Of a stretch of 37,778 nt of DNA, positions 22,840 through 31,573 are shown piece after piece. A model generated the notes under the pieces. That model had not been told where the DNA came from. It saw only the letters and a program-made list of their open reading frames with translations, and did no database searches. A program made the position numbers and the translations under genes. Source of the stretch: a bacterium (lineage in GTDB: Bacteria > Vulcanimicrobiota > Xenobia > Xenobiales > Xenobiaceae); NCBI GenBank assembly GCA_030535355.1, contig JAUNIO010000026.1, forward strand, positions 1-37,778, given 5' to 3'. Positions within the stretch are counted from its first letter, which is position 1. Each line of letters starts with the position of its first letter.

Positions 22840-25800
22840 ATGAGCAAGAAGAATAAAAATCAGAATCATAAAGAAAAGTCAAGGACCGTCAGCACCTCTG
22901 CGGATGTCATGCCAGCTGTTTACGCCTATAAACTTATTTATATTTTTGCTATCGATGATGAAGCCCATAAAGGTCTGTTGAAAATTGGTGACACTACAAT
23001 TGCAACCGGTCTGCCTAGAGAGAAGCTTTCCGACTGCTGCGCGGAATTAAACCAAGCGGCTAAAGCCAGAATTGATCAGTATACGGCCACGGCGGGTATA
23101 CGTTATCATTTATTACATACCACGCTGGCGGTGCGCATCAACACAGAAGGAAAATTAGAATCTTTCCGCGATTATGCGGTGCATCAAGTGCTCAGGAATA
23201 CCAATAAGGATTATTACCCTGCTAAATACAACGAGGATAACAGCCCAATCGGAAAAGAATGGTTTAGAGTCGATCTGCAGACAGCTGTCAACGCGATCAA
23301 TGCTGTTAAAGAGAACCGCACCAGCCTCAATCTTAGCGAAACTCAAGATATATGGACTCCGATTCTTTTCCGCCCCGAGCAGGAAGAAGCCATTAAGAAA
23401 ACCGTACAGGCTTTTAAGGGCAAAAAAGAGCGGTTTCTCTGGAATGCCAAAATGCGTTTTGGCAAAACCCTTTCAGCGTTAGAGGTTGTTAAAAAATTAA
23501 AGTATATACAGCATACCATCATTATTACCCACCGGCCGACCGTCAATGACAGCTGGTACGAAGATTTTAAGAAGATTTTTGCTCACGACCGCCCCGATTA
23601 CCGATACGGTTCTAAAGAAAAACAGTATGGTGCGCACTGCGGAGAAAATTGGGACAACTTGAAGTCCGGAGACGGACCTTTTGTCTATTTCGCCAGCATT
23701 CAGGATTTGCGCGGATCGGCGTCAGTCGGAGGCGGCTACGATAAGAACAACGACGTTTTCAATTATCCCTGGGATTTAGTAATAGTGGACGAAGCCCATG
23801 AAGGCACACAAACGATACTGGGCGATAAAGTCATTGAACATTTGGTCAATCGTCCCGACGGGCATAAGGCCAAACTGCTAGCTTTGAGCGGCACGCCTTT
23901 CAATATTGCCGAAAAGTTTGAAGAAGACTGCTATACCTGGGACTATGTTATGGAGCAAAAGTCTAAGGCGGAATGGGATAAGCTGCATCCCTTTGAATCC
24001 AACCCTTACGCCGATCTTCCCACCATGGAGATCAGAACTTTTGCTTTAGGTCAATTGTTCGAAAAGTATCAGGAGTTTGAGGACAGCGCCTTTAATTTTA
24101 GGGAGTTTTTTCGGACTGAAGCTGATGATACATTTATTCACGAAGAGGATGTCAAACGTTTCTTGGATTTGCTCTGCCATGAAGGCACTTCTCATTATCC
24201 GTTTACCAGCGAAGCCTATCGCCAAATGTTCCGTCACACCCTGTGGGTAGTGCCGGGTGTACAGGCTGCGCGGGCTTTGGAGCGTCTTTTGGCGCAGCAC
24301 AGTGTTTTCGGCGCTTTTAAAGTGGCTAACGTGGCCGGTGAAGGCAATATCGAAAAGGGTGATGCCCTGAAGACAGTGCGCCATGCCATTGACGATAACG
24401 ATTACACCATTACTTTGACCTGCGGCAAGCTGACCACCGGCACAACCGTACCCGAGTGGTCGGCGGTGCTGTATTTGGCGGGCACTTTCAGCACTTCGGC
24501 GCAGAGTTATATGCAGACTATCTTTAGAGTGCAGACGCCCTGCAATAAATATGGTATGAGCAAAACTCACTGTTACGTCTTTGACTTTGCTCCCGACCGC
24601 AGCTTAAAAGTTATCGCCGAAGCCCTTTCGGTTTCCCACCGCGCCGGTAAAACCACCGAGAGCGAACGTAAAGTCCTGGGTGATTTTCTTAACTACTGTC
24701 CTATTATCAGCTTTACAGGCAGCGAAATGACACCGTATGACGCTGGAAGTATGATGCGCCACCTTAAACGAGCCTATGCGGAACGGGTGGTTAAAAACGG
24801 TTTTGAAGACAATCATCTCTACAATATCGAATTATTGAATTTAGATGAAGAAGCTATCTCTAAATTCAATAATTTGCGCGATATTGTCAAGACCAGCGGC
24901 GCTGAGAAACTTACGCCTAATAATATCCCCATCAATAATCAAGGCTTTACCGAAGAAAAGTATGAACAGCTGGAGCAGTTGGACACTAAGCCTGCCAAAG
25001 AACTCTCCGATGACGAAAAATCCCAGAAAGAGGAATTAAAAGCCCGCAAAGAACTGCGCGACAAGGCTATTAAAATCTTAAAAGCCATATCGATCCGCAT
25101 TCCCCTGCTGATCTACGGTGCGAATACCGGCTGGGATGGCGCAGAGAATGCTCAAGCAGATATAACTTTGCAATGGCTCGTGGACAACATCGACGACGTA
25201 TCTTGGGAAGAATTCCTACCCAGCGGCGTGACTAAAGAGCTATTCAAAGGATTTATTAAGTATTACGATGAGGACGTTTTTTTAGCGGCGGGGCAGAATA
25301 TTCGTCAAAGCGTGCGCGATGCCGATGCCCTGCTGCCGCTGCAACGCATTCAAAAGATTACCAAACTGTTTAACGGCTTTAAAAATCCTGATAAAGAAAC
25401 GGTGCTCACTCCTTGGCGGGTGGTGAATATGCACTTAGGTGACTGTTTGGGCGGTTATTTGTGGATAGGCTGCGATAGTGAAGATTGTTGCGAAGATAAG
25501 GAATATTTGACTGACGACGGCACGCCTAATCCGCAATGGGTGGATCAAGGCGAAGCCACGGCTAAGACCTTTGACAACCCCAAAGCCCGCATTTTAGAGA
25601 TTAACAGCAAAACGGGGCTGTATCCGCTCTATGCCACCTTTAGCATTTGGGCCAGAAAATGCCTAAAAGTGGCGCAAAGCCGGGCGCAAACGGCGCAAGA
25701 AGCTGAGGAACTAGCGGTTAGGCCGCTCCCTCAAGTGCTGGATATTATTCCCGCTGGAGAGCAAAAAGAGTTGTGGCTGCAGGTGGTGGCCGAAAATATC

Positions 25801-26994
25801 TTTGTTGTATGCAAGACCAAGATGGCTCGGGCCATTACCAAGCGCACCCTGCTGGGCTTCGGCGGCGGAGAGAGCAATCTGCACGCTTTCGACGATCTGC
25901 TGATGCAAATGAAGGAGAAGCAGGCTAAACTGGTGGAACAGCTTAAAAATAGGACGACCTGGAAGAAAGGCGAGGGAAAAATGGAGTTTGACGCGGTTAT
26001 CGGTAATCCGCCGTATATGATTACTACCGGCGGCGGAGGCAAAGCCAAAAACCAAGCGATGCCTATTTATCAATACTTTGTCAATACGGCCATAGCTGTA
26101 GAGCCGCGCTTTGTGTCGATGATTATGCCGTCTAGATGGTTTGCAGGTGGTATGGAGAGATTGGAGCCTTTTCGTAGGCAAATGATGAGCGATACACATA
26201 TTTGTTTTTTAACTGACTACGCTAAGTCTAAGGACTGTTTTCCTAATGTAAGTATAAGCGGCGGTGTATGCTATTTTAAGCGAGATAAAATGTATTTAGG
26301 GCCATGTTCTGTGATTAATTATACAGGTGATAGGAAAACACTTACTACCCGTTATCTCAACGAATATCCCGTTATAGTACGTTTTAATGACGCATTGAAC
26401 ATTCTGTCAAAAATTCAACAATTATCTAGCGAGAATTTGTCTGGTTCAATAAGCTCGGTGAGTCCGTATGGTATACCTACTACATTTAAAGGGGATGATG
26501 CTGCAGATGATAATTTTAGAATATATACTAGCTCTGGGATGAAGTATATTAAGCCCTGCAATGTCAAGAAGAATGTGGAAATGCTTTCATCCTACAGAGT
26601 TATGCTTAGCCAAACGACATCCGAACACGCAGGCGAACCCGATCAAAATGGCATGTTTAAAATATTCACTTCTACAATGCGTGTTTTGGCTCCTAAAGAG
26701 CTTTGTAATCACTCATATATAACAGTAGGACAATTTAATGAGAATAGCGCTGCTGAGAATATGTTTAAATATTTACAAACACGTTTTGTAAGATTATTAG
26801 TTATGCTTACAATAACATCTATCCACTTAACTGATGCTAACTTTGTTTTTGTTCCGATTCAGGATTTTACCGAGCAGTCAGACCTCGACTGGTCTCAGAG
26901 CATTGACAATCTCGATAAACAGTTGTATAAGAAATATAATTTAACATCAGATGAAATCGCCTTTATCGAGTCCATGATTAAGCCGATGAAGTAA
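22840..26994 (+). CDS. GIY-YIG (T5orf172)-helicase-Eco57I-type methylase restriction-modification protein
   Basis: A 1384-aa polypeptide. Residues 28-155 look like a T5orf172/MUG113 GIY-YIG domain (YIFAIDD, GLLKIGDTT, late EWFRVDL); the usual catalytic Glu before the conserved His appears as DYAVH. Residues 175-620 are an SF2 helicase (Walker A MRFGKT with Lys209, DEAH at 317-320, LSGTPF). Residues 857-1180 are an N6-adenine methylase of the Eco57I class: TPWRVV (motif X, 857), ILEINSKTG (motif I, 918-926), NPPY (1056-1059). The last about 200 residues should be the target recognition domain. One chain combining nuclease, translocase, methylase and TRD parallels type ISP enzymes, but with a different nuclease. 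AGAGGTGAG precedes the ATG. DNA after about 26160 is clearly more AT-rich. Confidence 0.85.
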   Translation: MSKKNKNQNHKEKSRTVSTSADVMPAVYAYKLIYIFAIDDEAHKGLLKIGDTTIATGLPREKLSDCCAELNQAAKARIDQYTATAGIRYHLLHTTLAVRINTEGKLESFRDYAVHQVLRNTNKDYYPAKYNEDNSPIGKEWFRVDLQTAVNAINAVKENRTSLNLSETQDIWTPILFRPEQEEAIKKTVQAFKGKKERFLWNAKMRFGKTLSALEVVKKLKYIQHTIIITHRPTVNDSWYEDFKKIFAHDRPDYRYGSKEKQYGAHCGENWDNLKSGDGPFVYFASIQDLRGSASVGGGYDKNNDVFNYPWDLVIVDEAHEGTQTILGDKVIEHLVNRPDGHKAKLLALSGTPFNIAEKFEEDCYTWDYVMEQKSKAEWDKLHPFESNPYADLPTMEIRTFALGQLFEKYQEFEDSAFNFREFFRTEADDTFIHEEDVKRFLDLLCHEGTSHYPFTSEAYRQMFRHTLWVVPGVQAARALERLLAQHSVFGAFKVANVAGEGNIEKGDALKTVRHAIDDNDYTITLTCGKLTTGTTVPEWSAVLYLAGTFSTSAQSYMQTIFRVQTPCNKYGMSKTHCYVFDFAPDRSLKVIAEALSVSHRAGKTTESERKVLGDFLNYCPIISFTGSEMTPYDAGSMMRHLKRAYAERVVKNGFEDNHLYNIELLNLDEEAISKFNNLRDIVKTSGAEKLTPNNIPINNQGFTEEKYEQLEQLDTKPAKELSDDEKSQKEELKARKELRDKAIKILKAISIRIPLLIYGANTGWDGAENAQADITLQWLVDNIDDVSWEEFLPSGVTKELFKGFIKYYDEDVFLAAGQNIRQSVRDADALLPLQRIQKITKLFNGFKNPDKETVLTPWRVVNMHLGDCLGGYLWIGCDSEDCCEDKEYLTDDGTPNPQWVDQGEATAKTFDNPKARILEINSKTGLYPLYATFSIWARKCLKVAQSRAQTAQEAEELAVRPLPQVLDIIPAGEQKELWLQVVAENIFVVCKTKMARAITKRTLLGFGGGESNLHAFDDLLMQMKEKQAKLVEQLKNRTTWKKGEGKMEFDAVIGNPPYMITTGGGGKAKNQAMPIYQYFVNTAIAVEPRFVSMIMPSRWFAGGMERLEPFRRQMMSDTHICFLTDYAKSKDCFPNVSISGGVCYFKRDKMYLGPCSVINYTGDRKTLTTRYLNEYPVIVRFNDALNILSKIQQLSSENLSGSISSVSPYGIPTTFKGDDAADDNFRIYTSSGMKYIKPCNVKKNVEMLSSYRVMLSQTTSEHAGEPDQNGMFKIFTSTMRVLAPKELCNHSYITVGQFNENSAAENMFKYLQTRFVRLLVMLTITSIHLTDANFVFVPIQDFTEQSDLDWSQSIDNLDKQLYKKYNLTSDEIAFIESMIKPMK

Positions 26995-27008
26995 GGAGCA
27001 TATAACTT

Positions 27009-27392
27009 ATGAAATTAGATTTGGAACTATTTCGCAAATTGATGCTTATTCTAGAAGAAAAAGATACTTCTCAATTGCGAGGCAATGTCTTTGTTCTTGA
27101 TTTAACAAATTTGGCTGATAATGATCATAATGCCAGTGAAATTGCCTATCATTATCAAATGATGAATGATGCAGGATTTGTGCGTGATTATAATGTGATA
27201 CCAGACTTACAAAGAGCTGCAAAACTTAAAATCAGCCCATTAACCAAAAGCGGACATGATTTTTTAGAAACTATCCGCGATAAGAATATGTGGGAACGAA
27301 TTAAGCATTATCTAACTTCTAATAATCTTGCGTTTACAATTGAGGGAATCAGGCTATTTGGGCCAAAATTATTAGCTGAAGTATGGAAATGA
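27009..27392 (+). CDS. DUF2513 domain protein
   Basis: A 127-aa protein with the DUF2513 pattern: MKLDLELFRKLMLILEEKD at the start, then the winged-helix-like AYHYQMMNDAGFV, the LTKSGHDFLETIRD block and a C-terminal amphipathic helix. The family is common in phage and mobile regions; a small winged-helix regulatory or DNA-binding role is likely. AAGGAG before the ATG and a 14-base gap after the methylase gene put it in the same operon, where it could regulate or modulate the restriction-modification enzyme. Confidence 0.8.
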   Translation: MKLDLELFRKLMLILEEKDTSQLRGNVFVLDLTNLADNDHNASEIAYHYQMMNDAGFVRDYNVIPDLQRAAKLKISPLTKSGHDFLETIRDKNMWERIKHYLTSNNLAFTIEGIRLFGPKLLAEVWK

Positions 27393-27424
27393 ACTATGAA
27401 CAATACAAGTCCAATCTTTGAATG

Positions 27425-27452
27425 TTGACAGGATTGCTAAATATTGTATAGA
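27425..27452 (+). promoter_or_regulatory. candidate promoter for the gene at 27570
   Basis: TTGACA (27425-27430), 16 bases, TATAGA (27447-27452). It lies in the 177-bp gap after the DUF2513 gene and would give a leader of about 110 bases, suggesting that the next gene is transcribed separately. Confidence 0.4.
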
Positions 27453-27569
27453 AAAATATAGTCAAGTATTTGATGGTGGTATTGCTGTTGCTTCCAAAAT
27501 TGGCATATGGATGTAGGTCCATGACACCTTCCTTTGGTGAGTGTTGAAAGATAAAGCTAGGAGTTTATT

Positions 27570-28706
27570 ATGGCGAATGAAATACAAGCAGTTAGAAACG
27601 TTTATGATATAATGAAGGCTTCTAAAGATAATGGAAGTCCATTAACAGATGATTGCATTCAGATGCTTCTGAAGCATACGGTGACTGATCCTTGTCTGAT
27701 CAATAAATATAAGAGATTTGAATCCGGTTTTGCAGCAGAGGATTTATTTATGCAAATATATTCATTGCTTCCTTGGGTTAGGCTAATCACTCCACTTGGG
27801 CAAGAACAATTTCCTGAGACATCCAAAGAAGAATATCAGGTTGTAGATTACGAAGTTATATATGAAATAGGTGACTATAAGCATACAAAATGTATACTTG
27901 TGGAAGCAAAATTGATAGACGGAGATAAGAAAACGCATAAGATAAAAAAATGTCAGTATGATGTGTTGAGAAATTATGCAGAAAATAAACACGAAGATGT
28001 ACTGTATGCATTATTTTGGCGTAAATATGGACTTTGGACACTTGTTCCAATAGAAGCTTACAGCGAAAAGAGTAGTACATATAAGATTTCGTTTGAAGAA
28101 GCGTTTAGAAATGATGTATCCTCGATATTTGGTGATTACACCTACTTTTTTATGGACACAGTTTTTCGGAAATCGAGATATACATCTGAGAAAGATTCAC
28201 AAACAGAATATATGCACATGCATGAACAATATGGCAGTGTTTTATATGATGGAATATCATCCAATGGCAAGGACTATGAAAAGTTGTGTTTTCTTGAGAT
28301 ACCTGTTTTGGATTGTGCATTTGATTTTAAGGAAAATCATATAGCTACTGATGGAAATGTTACCGAACTGATAGAAACGATGGAAAAGATGCCTTATGTG
28401 TATCGCCTTTCAAACCTCATATTGAAGTATCTACTAAAAACATATTGCTATAACCCTTTGGACATGTACTGTAGTGATAATGATGTAGTGAAAAATGCAT
28501 TTAATATTGTAGACACAGTACGAAGAAAATGTAATGGAAAAAAATATTATTTGATTCCAAAGAATAACTCTACGACAGACAGATTGTTCCAGACACAGTT
28601 TGGGAATGTGCGTCATATTATTGATGCTTACAAAAGAACAAAAAAAGAACTAAAAGGTGTTTCTTTTGTCAGCCACGATGGATTTGAGGATATTATAATT
28701 CTGTAA
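27570..28706 (+). CDS. putative PD-(D/E)XK nuclease-like protein
   Basis: A 378-aa protein with the features of a PD-(D/E)XK fold in its first 140 residues: Glu57 in FAAEDLFMQIY, Asp93 in QVVDYEVIY, Glu112 and Lys114 in ILVEAKLID, and Gln129 in KCQYDVLRNYA. The remaining 240 residues are not recognised (long, Tyr-rich, ending DGFEDIIIL). It is strongly AT-rich and uses A/T-ending codons, unlike the SLR and RecD2 genes, so it is probably a recent arrival. TAGGAG precedes the ATG at 27570. It sits between a restriction-modification operon and an IS66 element, so a defence or restriction role is the natural guess, without direct evidence. Confidence 0.65.
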   Translation: MANEIQAVRNVYDIMKASKDNGSPLTDDCIQMLLKHTVTDPCLINKYKRFESGFAAEDLFMQIYSLLPWVRLITPLGQEQFPETSKEEYQVVDYEVIYEIGDYKHTKCILVEAKLIDGDKKTHKIKKCQYDVLRNYAENKHEDVLYALFWRKYGLWTLVPIEAYSEKSSTYKISFEEAFRNDVSSIFGDYTYFFMDTVFRKSRYTSEKDSQTEYMHMHEQYGSVLYDGISSNGKDYEKLCFLEIPVLDCAFDFKENHIATDGNVTELIETMEKMPYVYRLSNLILKYLLKTYCYNPLDMYCSDNDVVKNAFNIVDTVRRKCNGKKYYLIPKNNSTTDRLFQTQFGNVRHIIDAYKRTKKELKGVSFVSHDGFEDIIIL

Positions 28707-28904
28707 ATCGGAATAAAAATTCCATTTGGGGTTTCATTGGCAAGATGTAGTTTATCAAAAATACTAGCATTCTGTTCCATATGGAAGCATTCTTTATGAT
28801 AGTATTTAAGTTGTAAGCGTCAACTAAAGGCACGGATTGTCGCGACGCATTAAATATGCCACAATCACAGTGCATAAATCTAGTGCTCCGCGAAATGTAC
28901 ATGT

Positions 28905-28946
28905 GATTCCATAGACTATATGTAGTTCTATGTAGTCTGTGGAATC
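28905..28946. repeat. hairpin with two inverted copies of the dispersed motif, inside the IS66 leader
   Basis: GATTCCATAGACTA (28905-28918) pairs with TAGTCTGTGGAATC (28933-28946) around a 14-base loop, one G-T pair. It lies upstream of the first IS66 gene and contains copies 3 and 4 of the ATTCCAYAGACTMTAT motif seen at 16958 and 21512. Confidence 0.55.
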
Positions 28947-29000
28947 TATAGAATTCTGTGAATTCTTTGGATTTATGACTATAATTTGAGAGTGGCGTCA

Positions 29001-29351
29001 ATGGCGGTAAACAGTATTAAACGACAGCGCAAATTATCTGACTGGGCTTTGCTTATTGAGGAGCAGAAATCCAGCGGTGCAACGGTAAAACAATGGTGCT
29101 CGGAGCGCCATATTGCCATAAGTTCTTTTTATGCTTGGCAAAATAAACTATGCAAGACTTTAACGGCCGCTCAAAATGCAGCTGTGTCCCATAGCCAACC
29201 GAGTTTTATTGAGGTGACGCCGTCCAATCATACTCACACATGTTCACCTTTAATTCATGTCAAATACGGCGATTTCAATGTGTCAATCGGAGCCGGTGCC
29301 GATCCGGCAACCATTCAGGCTGTAATTTGGGCTTTGCAGAAACCATGCTGA
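29001..29351 (+). CDS. tnpA: IS66 accessory protein TnpA
   Basis: A 116-aa protein from the ATG at 29001. It has the IS66 OrfA helix-turn-helix pattern: KLSDWALLIEEQKSSGATVKQWCSERHIAISSFYAWQNKL, where SSFYAWQ is the recognition helix end. It ends with an IHVKYGDFNVSIG beta segment and a short helix. It is required with TnpB for transposition of three-gene IS66 elements. A TTG five codons upstream is an alternative start. Its stop overlaps the TnpB start (ATGCTGA). Confidence 0.88.
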   Translation: MAVNSIKRQRKLSDWALLIEEQKSSGATVKQWCSERHIAISSFYAWQNKLCKTLTAAQNAAVSHSQPSFIEVTPSNHTHTCSPLIHVKYGDFNVSIGAGADPATIQAVIWALQKPC

Positions 29352-29701
29352 GAGATTTTACTTCGGCTGATCATGTGTACATAGCCTGCGGCTATACCGA
29401 TTTGCGCAAAGGCATCGACGGACTTGCCAGCCTAATAAAAACACAGTTCCGTTTAGAGCCCTGCAGCAACAGTCTATTCTTGTTTTGCGGCCGCCGTACC
29501 GATCGCATCAAAGCGCTGTACTATGAAGGAGACGGTTTTCTGCTGCTGTATAAGCGCGTCGACCGCGGTCGTTTTCAATGGCCGCGCACGCCCGGCGAGG
29601 TTAAAAGTCTAAGCGCTCAGCAGTTTCGCTGGCTGATGGAAGGCCTTTCCGTTGAGCAGCCCAAAGCCATAGTTAACGGTACTGGCGGTTATCAAATCTA
29701 G
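29345..29701 (+). CDS. tnpB: IS66 accessory protein TnpB
   Basis: A 118-aa protein from the ATG at 29345, overlapping the tnpA stop by 7 bases as usual for the family. It carries the family's conserved blocks: YIACGYTDLRKGIDGLASLI, then LFLFCGRRTDRIKALYYEGDGFLLLYKR, then RFQWPRT. It is the IS66 Orf2 protein of unknown biochemical role, needed for transposition. Upstream in-frame codons to 29240 overlap tnpA and are not part of the gene. Confidence 0.92.
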   Translation: MLRDFTSADHVYIACGYTDLRKGIDGLASLIKTQFRLEPCSNSLFLFCGRRTDRIKALYYEGDGFLLLYKRVDRGRFQWPRTPGEVKSLSAQQFRWLMEGLSVEQPKAIVNGTGGYQI

Positions 29702-29710
29702 GTTTATTTT

Positions 29711-31330
29711 TTGTTATCGAAATGGTTTTTGCTGCCGGCGTCGAATCGCTGCAATGTGACCAAACAACAGTTAATATCGTATTTAGCAGCAGCTAACGAG
29801 ACCATAAAGAGCTTGCGGGAAACCATCGCCAGCCTCGAGGCAACTATAGCAGATGTGCACAGTCAGAATAAACTTTTGATTGAACACATTCTATGCGACA
29901 GACAAAAGCTGTACGGCCGTTCCAGCGAGCAGACTCTCGATAGTCGGCAAATGCTTTTATTAGGCATTACTGATGTCAAGCCAGATAAAACTCCTCCGGA
30001 GAAAACTGTAAATGTTACGGCTCATACGCGCACAGCCTCTGCCAAAATTACTTTAGAAGAGGCTGTTAGGAAATTGCCGGTAGGTGAAACAATAGAACAC
30101 ACTTTGGCTGAGGATGAACGTATCTGTCCCGAGTGCGGCAAAGTGATGTCATCTATAGGTACTACCGAACGCAGATTTTTACGTTTGCTTCCGGCGGTAG
30201 CTAATGTCGTAAAACATATTACCCACGCTTACGGCTGCACTTGCTGCAAACACAATAATGAGAAGCAGCATATCGTTCGTGCTGCTGAGGCAGTTCCGTT
30301 ATATCCCAAATGTTTAGCCACTGCTGAGACAGTGGCTCAAATTATGGCGCAGAAAGCCATGATGGGAACACCGCTGTACCGTCAGGAACAGGAGTGGAAT
30401 CACAAAGGCCTGCCTTTAAGCAGACAGACGATGTCGAATTGGGTTATAAAATGCAGCGAACGGTATTTAGAACCGATTTACAATGTGCTGCACGAACATC
30501 TGTGCCGACACACCGTACTTCACGCCGATGAAACAACCCTGCAGGTCCTAAAAGACGGCAAGTCAGCTCAAAGTAAAAACTATATGTGGCTGTTTAGAAC
30601 CAGCGGAGACGCAGAGCATCATATTATTTTGTACAATTATGATGTATCTCGCAGTGCGTCAGTACCAAAACAGTTTTTATACGATTTCTCAGGATATCTT
30701 CACGTCGATGGATATGCAGCTTATCACAAACTTCCTGATACAATAATTCTTGTAGGCTGCTGGGCCCATGCCAGGCGCAAATTTTTTGAAGCTGTGCAGG
30801 CTGTACCTAAAGCCGCACGGCATAAGACCTTAGCATTCAAAGGCAAAGAATACATAGATAAGATTTTTAGAACAGATGCTTTATTAGCCGACATGGACTA
30901 TCAAGAAAGAAAACGGTCCAGAACGGTTAAATTAAAGCCTTTAATCGATGATTTTTATGACTGGGTTACTGCGCAGGATTGTTCGTCTAAAAATAAATTT
31001 AGCGCAGCGATTAGCTATGCCCAAAATCAGCGCAAATACCTGGAGAACATATTTCTTGATGGTCGTTTGGAGCTTAGCAACAACCGTGCTGAGCGCAGCA
31101 TTAAGCCGTTTGTTATTGGCCGCAAAAATTTCTTGTTTTCTGTGACAGCCCGCGGTGCTAAAGCCAGCGCTGTCATATACAGTCTTGTCGAAACGGCTAA
31201 AGCTAATGGTCTGGACCCGTATATGTATCTAAGAGAGGTGCTGGAAGCAGCACCGCAAGTAAGCCAATCTACTAAAAATTGGCCGGAAAAGTTATTGCCA
31301 TTTAAAGCAAAGGACACTAGTACAAAATAA
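29711..31330 (+). CDS. tnpC: IS66 transposase TnpC
   Basis: A 539-aa DDE transposase. It has an N-terminal leucine-zipper-like coiled coil (SYLAAANETIKSLRETIAS), a zinc-finger region (CPECGK with a second CTCC pair), and a catalytic DDE core: Asp273 in HADETTL, Asp333 in HVDGYAAYH, Glu461 in NRAERSIKP. The C-terminal YMYLREVLE is the family's usual ending. The start is a TTG at 29711 or a GTG at 29756; no ATG fits. It looks intact, so the element may still move. Confidence 0.93.
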   Translation: MLSKWFLLPASNRCNVTKQQLISYLAAANETIKSLRETIASLEATIADVHSQNKLLIEHILCDRQKLYGRSSEQTLDSRQMLLLGITDVKPDKTPPEKTVNVTAHTRTASAKITLEEAVRKLPVGETIEHTLAEDERICPECGKVMSSIGTTERRFLRLLPAVANVVKHITHAYGCTCCKHNNEKQHIVRAAEAVPLYPKCLATAETVAQIMAQKAMMGTPLYRQEQEWNHKGLPLSRQTMSNWVIKCSERYLEPIYNVLHEHLCRHTVLHADETTLQVLKDGKSAQSKNYMWLFRTSGDAEHHIILYNYDVSRSASVPKQFLYDFSGYLHVDGYAAYHKLPDTIILVGCWAHARRKFFEAVQAVPKAARHKTLAFKGKEYIDKIFRTDALLADMDYQERKRSRTVKLKPLIDDFYDWVTAQDCSSKNKFSAAISYAQNQRKYLENIFLDGRLELSNNRAERSIKPFVIGRKNFLFSVTARGAKASAVIYSLVETAKANGLDPYMYLREVLEAAPQVSQSTKNWPEKLLPFKAKDTSTK

Positions 31331-31448
31331 AAATAAATATTGAATCTAATCGTTGCAGCTGTATAGCATGTTTTGATTGTTTATTGATATAGTATAAGCA
31401 CAAAATATTATCCATTTGACGCTTACTTTTAATACTGTGATTATCCGC

Positions 31449-31505
31449 CGGTCTGAATTCCTTTTTTCAACGGTCTAATTTCCCGTGGGTAGCGGTCTGA
31501 TATCC
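31449..31505 (+). repeat. three direct repeats with exact 22-bp period
   Basis: CGGTCTGAATTCC (31449-31461), CGGTCTAATTTCC (31471-31483) and CGGTCTGATATCC (31493-31505). The spacing is exactly 22 bp, two helical turns. A short inverted partner CAGACGG follows at 31511-31517. Evenly spaced terminal repeats are typical of IS21-family ends; a protein-binding iteron or operator array is the alternative. There is no istA or istB gene nearby. Confidence 0.6.
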
Positions 31506-31573
31506 AATTTCAGACGGTATCTACAGTTTACGTTTACTTTAATAATTAGTCTTACTGAAAGTTTACTATTTTA

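Larger units (their letters stand above)
28813..31426 (+). mobile_element. complete IS66-family element
   Basis: Terminal inverted repeats GTAAGCGTCAA at 28813-28823 and its complement ending at 31426 bound a 2614-bp element with the three standard IS66 genes in order. All three frames are open. IS66 insertions make 8-bp target duplications; the flanks here (TTTAAGTT and TTTTAATA) agree only in part, so no clean duplication is visible. Confidence 0.88.
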
